From NCBI GenBank assembly GCA_963920575.1, contig OY986971.1, positions 15,986,492 through 16,050,491 of the forward strand: DNA of 64,000 nt, in the 5' to 3' direction. Each line of letters begins with the position of its first letter. The stretch's first letter is position 1. The notes under the pieces are model-generated. The model ran no database searches, was not told the DNA's origin, and was given only the letters and a program-made list of their open reading frames with translations. Shown piece after piece: positions 44,738-56,838 of this stretch. Both the position numbers and the translations under genes were made by a program. The stretch comes from Narthecium ossifragum (taxonomy: Eukaryota; Streptophyta; Magnoliopsida; Dioscoreales; Nartheciaceae).

Positions 44738-45101
44738 CTTTTTTGCAAGTCCGCAATCGCGTCATGCAAGCGGTTTTTGTCGGAACAACGAAATCCTTAC
44801 GCCCGGAGCATGCGCGCCGTGCTATTCGAGATCCGGGCGGGCTTCATTTCGCCGGCTCCGCGGTGACCCGGATCCTGGGGCGGTGATTTTAGAAGCGCGG
44901 GCGCGTAGTAATCCCCGAACGGCGCGAAAGGGGCCCCGCGCTCGAAGAGGAGAGAGGCTCGGGGGGTTTCGAGTCCCGTCCGGGAACATGGGTGCAGCAC
45001 AAGAAACCAAATGTGCCACACGGGGCCCGCTTAACGGCCGCGATTCGTCGCGAGGCGGGCCACGGGTTTCGGATAATAGGAATGGCGGTGCTAATGATTT
45101 C

Positions 45102-45221
45102 GGGTGCGATCATACCAGCACTAATGCACTGGATCCCATCAGAACTCCGCAGTTAAGCGTGCTTGGGCGAGAGTAGTACTAGGATGGGTGACCTCCTGGG
45201 AAGTCCTCGTGTTGCACCCCT
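45102..45221 (+). rRNA. 5S ribosomal RNA, gene 94 (C29T, T7 end)
   Basis: T-form TATA. C29T is a CpG-type transition shared with gene 99. The terminator has seven T (45223-45229), so the spacer is 365 bp. Downstream ccaaattggcc and aaggtgcccc. Confidence 0.96.
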
Positions 45222-45586
45222 CTTTTTTTGCAAGTCCGCAATCGCGTCATGCAAGCGGTTTTTGTCGGAACAACGAAATCCTTACGCCCGGAGCATGCGC
45301 GCCGTGCTATTCGAGATCCGGGCGGGCTTCATTTCGCCGGCTCCGCGGTGACCCGGATCCTGGGGCGGTGATTTTAGAAGCGCGGGCGCGTAGTAATCCC
45401 CGAACGGCGCGAAAGGTGCCCCGCGCTCGAAGAGGAGAGAGGCTCGGGGGGTTTCGAGTCCCGTCCGGGAACATGGGTGCAGCACAAGAAACCAAATTGG
45501 CCACACGGGGCCCGCTTAACGGCCGCGATTCGTCGCGAGGCGGGCCACGGGTTTCGGATAAGAGGAATGGCGGTGCTAATGATTTC

Positions 45587-45706
45587 GGGTGCGATCATAC
45601 CAGCACTAATGCACCGGATCCCATCAGAACTCCGCAGTTAAGCGTGCTTGGGCGAGAGTAGTACTAGGATGGGTGACCTCCTGGGAAGTCCTCGTGTTGC
45701 ACCCCT
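45587..45706 (+). rRNA. 5S ribosomal RNA, gene 95
   Basis: Consensus gene, G-form TATA. Confidence 0.98.
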
Positions 45707-46070
45707 CTTTTTTGCAAGTCCGCAATCGCGTCATGCAAGCGGTTTTTGTCGGAACAACGAAATCCTTACGCCCGGAGCATGCGCGCCGTGCTATTCGAGA
45801 TCCGGGCGGGCTTCATTTCGCCGGCTCCGCGGTGACCCGGATCCTGGGGCGGTGATTTTAGAAGCGCGGGCGCGTAGTAATCCCCGAACGGCGCGAAAGG
45901 GGCCCCGCGCTCGAAGAGGAGAGAGGCTCGGGGGGTTTCGAGTCCCGTCCGGGAACATGGGTGCAGCACAAGAAACCAAATGTGCCACACGGGGCCCGCT
46001 TAACGGCCGCGATTCGTCGCGAGGCGGGCCACGGGTTTCGGATAATAGGAATGGCGGTGCTAATGATTTC

Positions 46071-46190
46071 GGGCGCGATCATACCAGCACTAATGCACCG
46101 GATCCCATCAGAACTCCGCAGTTAAGCGTGCTTGGGCGAGAGTAGTACTAGGATGGGTGACCTCCTGGGAAGTCCTCGTGTTGCACCCCT
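46071..46190 (+). rRNA. 5S ribosomal RNA, gene 96 (T4C)
   Basis: T-form TATA. Downstream acccgaatcc. Confidence 0.96.
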
Positions 46191-46554
46191 CTTTTTTGCA
46201 AGTCCGCAATCGCGTCATGCAAGCGGTTTTTGTCGGAACAACGAAATCCTTACGCCCGGAGCATGCGCGCCGTGCTATTCGAGATCCGGGCGGGCTTCAT
46301 TTCGCCGGCTCCGCGGTGACCCGAATCCTGGGGCGGTGATTTTAGAAGCGCGGGCGCGTAGTAATCCCCGAACGGCGCGAAAGGGGCCCCGCGCTCGAAG
46401 AGGAGAGAGGCTCGGGGGGTTTCGAGTCCCGTCCGGGAACATGGGTGCAGCACAAGAAACCAAATGTGCCACACGGGGCCCGCTTAACGGCCGCGATTCG
46501 TCGCGAGGCGGGCCACGGGTTTCGGATAATAGGAATGGCGGTGCTAATGATTTC

Positions 46555-46674
46555 GGGCGCGATCATACCAGCACTAATGCACCGGATCCCATCAGAACTC
46601 CGCAGTTAAGCGTGCTTGGGCGAGAGTAGTACTAGGATGGGTGACCTCCTGGGAAGTCCTCGTGTTGCACCCCT
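46555..46674 (+). rRNA. 5S ribosomal RNA, gene 97 (T4C)
   Basis: T-form TATA. Downstream acccgaatcc. Confidence 0.96.
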
Positions 46675-47038
46675 CTTTTTTGCAAGTCCGCAATCGCGTC
46701 ATGCAAGCGGTTTTTGTCGGAACAACGAAATCCTTACGCCCGGAGCATGCGCGCCGTGCTATTCGAGATCCGGGCGGGCTTCATTTCGCCGGCTCCGCGG
46801 TGACCCGAATCCTGGGGCGGTGATTTTAGAAGCGCGGGCGCGTAGTAATCCCCGAACGGCGCGAAAGGGGCCCCGCGCTCGAAGAGGAGAGAGGCTCGGG
46901 GGGTTTCGAGTCCCGTCCGGGAACATGGGTGCAGCACAAGAAACCAAATGTGCCACACGGGGCCCGCTTAACGGCCGCGATTCGTCGCGAGGCGGGCCAC
47001 GGGTTTCGGATAATAGGAATGGCGGTGCTAATGATTTC

Positions 47039-47158
47039 GGGCGCGATCATACCAGCACTAATGCACCGGATCCCATCAGAACTCCGCAGTTAAGCGTGCT
47101 TGGGCGAGAGTAGTACTAGGATGGGTGACCTCCTGGGAAGTCCTCGTGTTGCACCCCT
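47039..47158 (+). rRNA. 5S ribosomal RNA, gene 98 (T4C)
   Basis: T-form TATA; consensus spacer. Confidence 0.96.
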
Positions 47159-47522
47159 CTTTTTTGCAAGTCCGCAATCGCGTCATGCAAGCGGTTTTTG
47201 TCGGAACAACGAAATCCTTACGCCCGGAGCATGCGCGCCGTGCTATTCGAGATCCGGGCGGGCTTCATTTCGCCGGCTCCGCGGTGACCCGGATCCTGGG
47301 GCGGTGATTTTAGAAGCGCGGGCGCGTAGTAATCCCCGAACGGCGCGAAAGGGGCCCCGCGCTCGAAGAGGAGAGAGGCTCGGGGGGTTTCGAGTCCCGT
47401 CCGGGAACATGGGTGCAGCACAAGAAACCAAATGTGCCACACGGGGCCCGCTTAACGGCCGCGATTCGTCGCGAGGCGGGCCACGGGTTTCGGATAATAG
47501 GAATGGCGGTGCTAATGATTTC

Positions 47523-47642
47523 GGGTGCGATCATACCAGCACTAATGCACTGGATCCCATCAGAACTCCGCAGTTAAGCGTGCTTGGGCGAGAGTAGTAC
47601 TAGGATGGGTGACCTCCTGGGAAGTCCTCGTGTTGCACCCCT
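47523..47642 (+). rRNA. 5S ribosomal RNA, gene 99 (C29T)
   Basis: T-form TATA. Counterpart of gene 94 but with the normal T6. Downstream ccaaattggcc and aaggtgcccc. Confidence 0.96.
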
Positions 47643-48006
47643 CTTTTTTGCAAGTCCGCAATCGCGTCATGCAAGCGGTTTTTGTCGGAACAACGAAATC
47701 CTTACGCCCGGAGCATGCGCGCCGTGCTATTCGAGATCCGGGCGGGCTTCATTTCGCCGGCTCCGCGGTGACCCGGATCCTGGGGCGGTGATTTTAGAAG
47801 CGCGGGCGCGTAGTAATCCCCGAACGGCGCGAAAGGTGCCCCGCGCTCGAAGAGGAGAGAGGCTCGGGGGGTTTCGAGTCCCGTCCGGGAACATGGGTGC
47901 AGCACAAGAAACCAAATTGGCCACACGGGGCCCGCTTAACGGCCGCGATTCGTCGCGAGGCGGGCCACGGGTTTCGGATAAGAGGAATGGCGGTGCTAAT
48001 GATTTC

Positions 48007-48126
48007 GGGTGCGATCATACCAGCACTAATGCACCGGATCCCATCAGAACTCCGCAGTTAAGCGTGCTTGGGCGAGAGTAGTACTAGGATGGGTGACCTC
48101 CTGGGAAGTCCTCGTGTTGCACCCCT
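48007..48126 (+). rRNA. 5S ribosomal RNA, gene 100
   Basis: Consensus gene, G-form TATA. Private gattcatcgcg downstream in the hairpin loop. Confidence 0.98.
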
Positions 48127-48490
48127 CTTTTTTGCAAGTCCGCAATCGCGTCATGCAAGCGGTTTTTGTCGGAACAACGAAATCCTTACGCCCGGAGCAT
48201 GCGCGCCGTGCTATTCGAGATCCGGGCGGGCTTCATTTCGCCGGCTCCGCGGTGACCCGGATCCTGGGGCGGTGATTTTAGAAGCGCGGGCGCGTAGTAA
48301 TCCCCGAACGGCGCGAAAGGGGCCCCGCGCTCGAAGAGGAGAGAGGCTCGGGGGGTTTCGAGTCCCGTCCGGGAACATGGGTGCAGCACAAGAAACCAAA
48401 TGTGCCACACGGGGCCCGCTTAACGGCCGCGATTCATCGCGAGGCGGGCCACGGGTTTCGGATAATAGGAATGGCGGTGCTAATGATTTC

Positions 48491-48610
48491 GGGCGCGATC
48501 ATACCAGCACTAATGCACCGGATCCCATCAGAACTCCGCAGTTAAGCGTGCTTGGGCGAGAGTAGTACTAGGATGGGTGACCTCCTGGGAAGTCCTCGTG
48601 TTGCACCCCT
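48491..48610 (+). rRNA. 5S ribosomal RNA, gene 101 (T4C)
   Basis: T-form TATA. Downstream ccgggtgggc. Confidence 0.96.
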
Positions 48611-48974
48611 CTTTTTTGCAAGTCCGCAATCGCGTCATGCAAGCGGTTTTTGTCGGAACAACGAAATCCTTACGCCCGGAGCATGCGCGCCGTGCTATTC
48701 GAGATCCGGGTGGGCTTCATTTCGCCGGCTCCGCGGTGACCCGGATCCTGGGGCGGTGATTTTAGAAGCGCGGGCGCGTAGTAATCCCCGAACGGCGCGA
48801 AAGGGGCCCCGCGCTCGAAGAGGAGAGAGGCTCTGGGGGTTTCGAGTCCCGTCCGGGAACATTGGTGCAGCACAAGAAACCAAATGTGCAACACGGGGCC
48901 CGCTTAACGGCCGCGATTCGTCGCGAGGCGGGCCACGGGTTTCGGATAATAGGAATGGCGGTGCTAATGATTTC

Positions 48975-49094
48975 GGGTGCGATCATACCAGCACTAATGC
49001 ACCGGATCCCATCAGAACTTCGCAGTTAAGCGTGCTTGGGCGAGAGTAGTACTAGGATGGGTGACCTCCTGGGAAGTCCTCGTGTTGCACCCCT
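48975..49094 (+). rRNA. 5S ribosomal RNA, gene 102 (C46T)
   Basis: T-form TATA. The downstream spacer has four private changes (gcaagttcgc, tcgctggctc, gacctggatc, ggcgccaaag). Confidence 0.96.
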
Positions 49095-49458
49095 CTTTTT
49101 TGCAAGTTCGCAATCGCGTCATGCAAGCGGTTTTTGTCGGAACAACGAAATCCTTACGCCCGGAGCATGCGCGCCGTGCTATTCGAGATCCGGGCGGGCT
49201 TCATTTCGCTGGCTCCGCGGTGACCTGGATCCTGGGGCGGTGATTTTAGAAGCGCGGGCGCGTAGTAATCCCCGAACGGCGCCAAAGGGGCCCCGCGCTC
49301 GAAGAGGAGAGAGGCTCTGGGGGTTTCGAGTCCCGTCCGGGAACATTGGTGCAGCACAAGAAACCAAATGTGCAACACGGGGCCCGCTTAACGGCCGCGA
49401 TTCGTCGCGAGGCGGGCCACGGGTTTCGGATAAGAGGAATGGCGGTGCTAATGATTTC

Positions 49459-49578
49459 GGGTGCGATCATACCAGCAATAATGCACCGGATCCCATCAGA
49501 ACTCCGCAGTTAAGCGTGCTTGGGCGAGAGTAGTACTAGGATGGGTGACCTCCTGGGAAGTCCTCGTGTTGCACCCCT
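49459..49578 (+). rRNA. 5S ribosomal RNA, gene 103 (C20A)
   Basis: G-form TATA. Private C20A (ccagcaataatg). Confidence 0.96.
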
Positions 49579-49942
49579 CTTTTTTGCAAGTCCGCAATCG
49601 CGTCATGCAAGCGGTTTTTGTCGGAACAACGAAATCCTTACGCCCGGAGCATGCGCGCCGTGCTATTCGAGATCCGGGCGGGCTTCATTTCGCCGGCTCC
49701 GCGGTGACCCGGATCCTGGGGCGGTGATTTTAGAAGCGCGGGCGCGTAGTAATCCCCGAACGGCGCGAAAGGGGCCCCGCGCTCGAAGAGGAGAGAGGCT
49801 CGGGGGGTTTCGAGTCCCGTCCGGGAACATGGGTGCAGCACAAGAAACCAAATGTGCCACACGGGGCCCGCTTAACGGCCGCGATTCGTCGCGAGGCGGG
49901 CCACGGGTTTCGGATAATAGGAATGGCGGTGCTAATGATTTC

Positions 49943-50062
49943 GGGTGCGATCATACCAGCACTAATGCACCGGATCCCATCAGAACTCCGCAGTTAAGCG
50001 TGCTTGGGCGAGAGTAGTACTAGGATGGGTGACCTCCTGGGAAGTCCTCGTGTTGCACCCCA
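49943..50062 (+). rRNA. 5S ribosomal RNA, gene 104 (T120A)
   Basis: T-form TATA. T120A is at the last base and does not touch the T6 run. Downstream ccgggtgggc and ggtgcaacac. Confidence 0.96.
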
Positions 50063-50426
50063 CTTTTTTGCAAGTCCGCAATCGCGTCATGCAAGCGGTT
50101 TTTGTCGGAACAACGAAATCCTTACGCCCGGAGCATGCGCGCCGTGCTATTCGAGATCCGGGTGGGCTTCATTTCGCCGGCTCCGCGGTGACCCGGATCC
50201 TGGGGCGGTGATTTTAGAAGCGCGGGCGCGTAGTAATCCCCGAACGGCGCGAAAGGGGCCCCGCGCTCGAAGAGGAGAGAGGCTCTGGGGGTTTCGAGTC
50301 CCGTCCGGGAACATTGGTGCAACACAAGAAACCAAATGTGCAACACGGGGCCCGCTTAACGGCCGCGATTCGTCGCGAGGCGGGCCACGGGTTTCGGATA
50401 ATAGGAATGGCGGTGCTAATGATTTC

Positions 50427-50546
50427 GGGTGCGATCATACCAGCACTAATGCACCGGATCCCATCAGAACTTCGCAGTTAAGCGTGCTTGGGCGAGAGTA
50501 GTACTAGGATGGGTGACCTCCTGGGAAGTCCTCGTGTTGCACCCCT
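50427..50546 (+). rRNA. 5S ribosomal RNA, gene 105 (C46T)
   Basis: T-form TATA. Downstream caatcgtgtc, shared with gene 111. Confidence 0.96.
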
Positions 50547-50910
50547 CTTTTTTGCAAGTCCGCAATCGTGTCATGCAAGCGGTTTTTGTCGGAACAACGA
50601 AATCCTTACGCCCGGAGCATGCGCGCCGTGCTATTCGAGATCCGGGCGGGCTTCATTTCGCCGGCTCCGCGGTGACCCGGATCCTGGGGCGGTGATTTTA
50701 GAAGCGCGGGCGCGTAGTAATCCCCGAACGGCGCGAAAGGGGCCCCGCGCTCGAAGAGGAGAGAGGCTCGGGGGGTTTCGAGTCCCGTCCGGGAACATGG
50801 GTGCAGCACAAGAAACCAAATGTGCCACACGGGGCCCGCTTAACGGCCGCGATTCGTCGCGAGGCGGGCCACGGGTTTCGGATAATAGGAATGGCGGTGC
50901 TAATGATTTC

Positions 50911-51030
50911 GGGTGCGATCATACCAGCACTAATGCACCGGATCCCATCAGAACTCCGCAGTTAAGCGTGCTTGGGCGAGAGTAGTACTAGGATGGGTGA
51001 CCTCCTGGGAAGTCCTCGTGTTGCACCCCT
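50911..51030 (+). rRNA. 5S ribosomal RNA, gene 106
   Basis: Consensus gene, T-form TATA. Downstream recombinant: ccgggtgggc, ctctggggg, acatggg. Confidence 0.98.
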
Positions 51031-51394
51031 CTTTTTTGCAAGTCCGCAATCGCGTCATGCAAGCGGTTTTTGTCGGAACAACGAAATCCTTACGCCCGGA
51101 GCATGCGCGCCGTGCTATTCGAGATCCGGGTGGGCTTCATTTCGCCGGCTCCGCGGTGACCCGGATCCTGGGGCGGTGATTTTAGAAGCGCGGGCGCGTA
51201 GTAATCCCCGAACGGCGCGAAAGGGGCCCCGCGCTCGAAGAGGAGAGAGGCTCTGGGGGTTTCGAGTCCCGTCCGGGAACATGGGTGCAGCACAAGAAAC
51301 CAAATGTGCCACACGGGGCCCGCTTAACGGCCGCGATTCGTCGCGAGGCGGGCCACGGGTTTCGGATAAGAGGAATGGCGGTGCTAATGATTTC

Positions 51395-51514
51395 GGGTGC
51401 GATCATACCAGCACTAATGCACCGGATCCCATCAGAACTCCGCAGTTAAGCGTGCTTGAGCGAGAGTAGTACTAGGATGGGTGACCTCCTGGGAAGTCCT
51501 CGTGTTGCACCCCT
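51395..51514 (+). rRNA. 5S ribosomal RNA, gene 107 (G65A)
   Basis: G-form TATA. G65A without A54C; shared with gene 113. Confidence 0.96.
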
Positions 51515-51878
51515 CTTTTTTGCAAGTCCGCAATCGCGTCATGCAAGCGGTTTTTGTCGGAACAACGAAATCCTTACGCCCGGAGCATGCGCGCCGTGCT
51601 ATTCGAGATCCGGGCGGGCTTCATTTCGCCGGCTCCGCGGTGACCCGGATCCTGGGGCGGTGATTTTAGAAGCGCGGGCGCGTAGTAATCCCCGAACGGC
51701 GCGAAAGGGGCCCCGCGCTCGAAGAGGAGAGAGGCTCTGGGGGTTTCGAGTCCCGTCCGGGAACATTGGTGCAGCACAAGAAACCAAATGTGCCACACGG
51801 GGCCCGCTTAACGGCCGCGATTCGTCGCGAGGCGGGCCACGGGTTTCGGATAATAGGAATGGCGGTGCTAATGATTTC

Positions 51879-51998
51879 GGGTGCGATCATACCAGCACTA
51901 ATGCACCGGATCCCATCAGAACTCCGCAGTTAAGCGTGCTTGGGCGAGAGTAGTACTAGGATGGGTGACCTCCTGGGAAGTCCTCGTGTTGCACCCCT
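51879..51998 (+). rRNA. 5S ribosomal RNA, gene 108
   Basis: Consensus gene, T-form TATA. Downstream ggcggttattt. Confidence 0.98.
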
Positions 51999-52362
51999 CT
52001 TTTTTGCAAGTCCGCAATCGCGTCATGCAAGCGGTTTTTGTCGGAACAACGAAATCCTTACGCCCGGAGCATGCGCGCCGTGCTATTCGAGATCCGGGCG
52101 GGCTTCATTTCGCCGGCTCCGCGGTGACCCGGATCCTGGGGCGGTTATTTTAGAAGCGCGGGCGCGTAGTAATCCCCGAACGGCGCGAAAGGGGCCCCGC
52201 GCTCGAAGAGGAGAGAGGCTCTGGGGGTTTCGAGTCCCGTCCGGGAACATTGGTGCAGCACAAGAAACCAAATGTGCAACACGGGGCCCGCTTAACGGCC
52301 GCGATTCGTCGCGAGGCGGGCCACGGGTTTCGGATAAGAGGAATGGCGGTGCTAATGATTTC

Positions 52363-52482
52363 GGGTGCGATCATACCAGCACTAATGCACCGGATCCCAT
52401 CAGAACTCCGCAGTTAAGCGTGCTTGGGCGAGAGTAGTACTAGGATGGGTGACCTCCTGGGAAGTCCTCGTGTTGCACCCCT
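52363..52482 (+). rRNA. 5S ribosomal RNA, gene 109
   Basis: Consensus gene, G-form TATA. Downstream ctctggggg, acattgg, gtgcaacac. Confidence 0.98.
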
Positions 52483-52846
52483 CTTTTTTGCAAGTCCGCA
52501 ATCGCGTCATGCAAGCGGTTTTTGTCGGAACAACGAAATCCTTACGCCCGGAGCATGCGCGCCGTGCTATTCGAGATCCGGGCGGGCTTCATTTCGCCGG
52601 CTCCGCGGTGACCCGGATCCTGGGGCGGTGATTTTAGAAGCGCGGGCGCGTAGTAATCCCCGAACGGCGCGAAAGGGGCCCCGCGCTCGAAGAGGAGAGA
52701 GGCTCTGGGGGTTTCGAGTCCCGTCCGGGAACATTGGTGCAGCACAAGAAACCAAATGTGCAACACGGGGCCCGCTTAACGGCCGCGATTCGTCGCGAGG
52801 CGGGCCACGGGTTTCGGATAAGAGGAATGGCGGTGCTAATGATTTC

Positions 52847-52966
52847 GGGTGCGATCATACCAGCACTAATGCACCGGATCCCATCAGAACTCCGCAGTTA
52901 AGCGTGCTTGGGCGAGAGTAGTACTAGGATGGGTGACCTCCTGGGAAGTCCTCGTGTTGCACCCCT
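52847..52966 (+). rRNA. 5S ribosomal RNA, gene 110
   Basis: Consensus gene, G-form TATA. Downstream ccgggtgggc and ggtgcaacac. Confidence 0.98.
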
Positions 52967-53330
52967 CTTTTTTGCAAGTCCGCAATCGCGTCATGCAAGC
53001 GGTTTTTGTCGGAACAACGAAATCCTTACGCCCGGAGCATGCGCGCCGTGCTATTCGAGATCCGGGTGGGCTTCATTTCGCCGGCTCCGCGGTGACCCGG
53101 ATCCTGGGGCGGTGATTTTAGAAGCGCGGGCGCGTAGTAATCCCCGAACGGCGCGAAAGGGGCCCCGCGCTCGAAGAGGAGAGAGGCTCTGGGGGTTTCG
53201 AGTCCCGTCCGGGAACATTGGTGCAACACAAGAAACCAAATGTGCAACACGGGGCCCGCTTAACGGCCGCGATTCGTCGCGAGGCGGGCCACGGGTTTCG
53301 GATAATAGGAATGGCGGTGCTAATGATTTC

Positions 53331-53450
53331 GGGTGCGATCATACCAGCACTAATGCACCGGATCCCATCAGAACTTCGCAGTTAAGCGTGCTTGGGCGAG
53401 AGTAGTACTAGGATGGGTGACCTCCTGGGAAGTCCTCGTGTTGCACCCCT
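53331..53450 (+). rRNA. 5S ribosomal RNA, gene 111 (C46T)
   Basis: T-form TATA. Six units after gene 105. Confidence 0.96.
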
Positions 53451-53814
53451 CTTTTTTGCAAGTCCGCAATCGTGTCATGCAAGCGGTTTTTGTCGGAACA
53501 ACGAAATCCTTACGCCCGGAGCATGCGCGCCGTGCTATTCGAGATCCGGGCGGGCTTCATTTCGCCGGCTCCGCGGTGACCCGGATCCTGGGGCGGTGAT
53601 TTTAGAAGCGCGGGCGCGTAGTAATCCCCGAACGGCGCGAAAGGGGCCCCGCGCTCGAAGAGGAGAGAGGCTCGGGGGGTTTCGAGTCCCGTCCGGGAAC
53701 ATGGGTGCAGCACAAGAAACCAAATGTGCCACACGGGGCCCGCTTAACGGCCGCGATTCGTCGCGAGGCGGGCCACGGGTTTCGGATAATAGGAATGGCG
53801 GTGCTAATGATTTC

Positions 53815-53934
53815 GGGTGCGATCATACCAGCACTAATGCACCGGATCCCATCAGAACTCCGCAGTTAAGCGTGCTTGGGCGAGAGTAGTACTAGGATGG
53901 GTGACCTCCTGGGAAGTCCTCGTGTTGCACCCCT
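53815..53934 (+). rRNA. 5S ribosomal RNA, gene 112
   Basis: Consensus gene, T-form TATA. Downstream as gene 106. Confidence 0.98.
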
Positions 53935-54298
53935 CTTTTTTGCAAGTCCGCAATCGCGTCATGCAAGCGGTTTTTGTCGGAACAACGAAATCCTTACGCC
54001 CGGAGCATGCGCGCCGTGCTATTCGAGATCCGGGTGGGCTTCATTTCGCCGGCTCCGCGGTGACCCGGATCCTGGGGCGGTGATTTTAGAAGCGCGGGCG
54101 CGTAGTAATCCCCGAACGGCGCGAAAGGGGCCCCGCGCTCGAAGAGGAGAGAGGCTCTGGGGGTTTCGAGTCCCGTCCGGGAACATGGGTGCAGCACAAG
54201 AAACCAAATGTGCCACACGGGGCCCGCTTAACGGCCGCGATTCGTCGCGAGGCGGGCCACGGGTTTCGGATAAGAGGAATGGCGGTGCTAATGATTTC

Positions 54299-54418
54299 GG
54301 GTGCGATCATACCAGCACTAATGCACCGGATCCCATCAGAACTCCGCAGTTAAGCGTGCTTGAGCGAGAGTAGTACTAGGATGGGTGACCTCCTGGGAAG
54401 TCCTCGTGTTGCACCCCT
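54299..54418 (+). rRNA. 5S ribosomal RNA, gene 113 (G65A)
   Basis: G-form TATA. Six units after gene 107. Confidence 0.96.
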
Positions 54419-54782
54419 CTTTTTTGCAAGTCCGCAATCGCGTCATGCAAGCGGTTTTTGTCGGAACAACGAAATCCTTACGCCCGGAGCATGCGCGCCG
54501 TGCTATTCGAGATCCGGGCGGGCTTCATTTCGCCGGCTCCGCGGTGACCCGGATCCTGGGGCGGTGATTTTAGAAGCGCGGGCGCGTAGTAATCCCCGAA
54601 CGGCGCGAAAGGGGCCCCGCGCTCGAAGAGGAGAGAGGCTCTGGGGGTTTCGAGTCCCGTCCGGGAACATTGGTGCAGCACAAGAAACCAAATGTGCCAC
54701 ACGGGGCCCGCTTAACGGCCGCGATTCGTCGCGAGGCGGGCCACGGGTTTCGGATAATAGGAATGGCGGTGCTAATGATTTC

Positions 54783-54902
54783 GGGTGCGATCATACCAGC
54801 ACTAATGCACCGGATCCCATCAGAACTCCGCAGTTAAGCGTGCTTGGGCGAGAGTAGTACTAGGATGGGTGACCTCCTGGGAAGTCCTCGTGTTGCACCC
54901 CT
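54783..54902 (+). rRNA. 5S ribosomal RNA, gene 114
   Basis: Consensus gene, T-form TATA. Downstream ggcggttattt. Confidence 0.98.
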
Positions 54903-55266
54903 CTTTTTTGCAAGTCCGCAATCGCGTCATGCAAGCGGTTTTTGTCGGAACAACGAAATCCTTACGCCCGGAGCATGCGCGCCGTGCTATTCGAGATCCG
55001 GGCGGGCTTCATTTCGCCGGCTCCGCGGTGACCCGGATCCTGGGGCGGTTATTTTAGAAGCGCGGGCGCGTAGTAATCCCCGAACGGCGCGAAAGGGGCC
55101 CCGCGCTCGAAGAGGAGAGAGGCTCTGGGGGTTTCGAGTCCCGTCCGGGAACATTGGTGCAGCACAAGAAACCAAATGTGCAACACGGGGCCCGCTTAAC
55201 GGCCGCGATTCGTCGCGAGGCGGGCCACGGGTTTCGGATAAGAGGAATGGCGGTGCTAATGATTTC

Positions 55267-55386
55267 GGGTGCGATCATACCAGCACTAATGCACCGGATC
55301 CCATCAGAACTCCGCAGTTAAGCGTGCTTGGGCGAGAGTAGTACTAGGATGGGTGACCTCCTGGGAAGTCCTCGTGTTGCACCCCT
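55267..55386 (+). rRNA. 5S ribosomal RNA, gene 115
   Basis: Consensus gene, G-form TATA; first of a run of near-identical G-form units. Confidence 0.98.
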
Positions 55387-55750
55387 CTTTTTTGCAAGTC
55401 CGCAATCGCGTCATGCAAGCGGTTTTTGTCGGAACAACGAAATCCTTACGCCCGGAGCATGCGCGCCGTGCTATTCGAGATCCGGGCGGGCTTCATTTCG
55501 CCGGCTCCGCGGTGACCCGGATCCTGGGGCGGTGATTTTAGAAGCGCGGGCGCGTAGTAATCCCCGAACGGCGCGAAAGGGGCCCCGCGCTCGAAGAGGA
55601 GAGAGGCTCTGGGGGTTTCGAGTCCCGTCCGGGAACATTGGTGCAGCACAAGAAACCAAATGTGCAACACGGGGCCCGCTTAACGGCCGCGATTCGTCGC
55701 GAGGCGGGCCACGGGTTTCGGATAAGAGGAATGGCGGTGCTAATGATTTC

Positions 55751-55870
55751 GGGTGCGATCATACCAGCACTAATGCACCGGATCCCATCAGAACTCCGCA
55801 GTTAAGCGTGCTTGGGCGAGAGTAGTACTAGGATGGGTGACCTCCTGGGAAGTCCTCGTGTTGCACCCCT
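55751..55870 (+). rRNA. 5S ribosomal RNA, gene 116
   Basis: Consensus gene, G-form TATA. Confidence 0.98.
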
Positions 55871-56234
55871 CTTTTTTGCAAGTCCGCAATCGCGTCATGC
55901 AAGCGGTTTTTGTCGGAACAACGAAATCCTTACGCCCGGAGCATGCGCGCCGTGCTATTCGAGATCCGGGCGGGCTTCATTTCGCCGGCTCCGCGGTGAC
56001 CCGGATCCTGGGGCGGTGATTTTAGAAGCGCGGGCGCGTAGTAATCCCCGAACGGCGCGAAAGGGGCCCCGCGCTCGAAGAGGAGAGAGGCTCTGGGGGT
56101 TTCGAGTCCCGTCCGGGAACATTGGTGCAGCACAAGAAACCAAATGTGCAACACGGGGCCCGCTTAACGGCCGCGATTCGTCGCGAGGCGGGCCACGGGT
56201 TTCGGATAAGAGGAATGGCGGTGCTAATGATTTC

Positions 56235-56354
56235 GGGTGCGATCATACCAGCACTAATGCACCGGATCCCATCAGAACTCCGCAGTTAAGCGTGCTTGGG
56301 CGAGAGTAGTACTAGGATGGGTGACCTCCTGGGAAGTCCTCGTGTTGCACCCCT
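56235..56354 (+). rRNA. 5S ribosomal RNA, gene 117
   Basis: Consensus gene, G-form TATA. Confidence 0.98.
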
Positions 56355-56718
56355 CTTTTTTGCAAGTCCGCAATCGCGTCATGCAAGCGGTTTTTGTCGG
56401 AACAACGAAATCCTTACGCCCGGAGCATGCGCGCCGTGCTATTCGAGATCCGGGCGGGCTTCATTTCGCCGGCTCCGCGGTGACCCGGATCCTGGGGCGG
56501 TGATTTTAGAAGCGCGGGCGCGTAGTAATCCCCGAACGGCGCGAAAGGGGCCCCGCGCTCGAAGAGGAGAGAGGCTCTGGGGGTTTCGAGTCCCGTCCGG
56601 GAACATTGGTGCAGCACAAGAAACCAAATGTGCAACACGGGGCCCGCTTAACGGCCGCGATTCGTCGCGAGGCGGGCCACGGGTTTCGGATAAGAGGAAT
56701 GGCGGTGCTAATGATTTC

Positions 56719-56838
56719 GGGTGCGATCATACCAGCACTAATGCACCGGATCCCATCAGAACTCCGCAGTTAAGCGTGCTTGGGCGAGAGTAGTACTAGG
56801 ATGGGTGACCTCCTGGGAAGTCCTCGTGTTGCACCCCT
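56719..56838 (+). rRNA. 5S ribosomal RNA, gene 118
   Basis: Consensus gene, G-form TATA. Downstream ccggagaatgcg and gggctgtgat. Confidence 0.98.

Larger units (their letters stand above)
39839..48067 (+). repeat. Overlapping five-unit blocks in several copies
   Basis: A block beginning with ccgggtgggc and C46T/C57G repeats at 39839 and 42259. A block of ccaaattggcc, T4C, T4C, T4C, C29T repeats at about 42743, 45163 and (start only) 47584. The middle copy carries the T7 run, giving a 2,421-bp period. Confidence 0.8.
50004..55811 (+). repeat. Six-unit block in two tandem copies (2,904-bp period)
   Basis: Copies about 50004-52907 and 52908-55811. Shared markers in order: ggtgcaacac, C46T with caatcgtgtc, ccgggtgggc, G65A, ggcggttattt. 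Confidence 0.87.
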
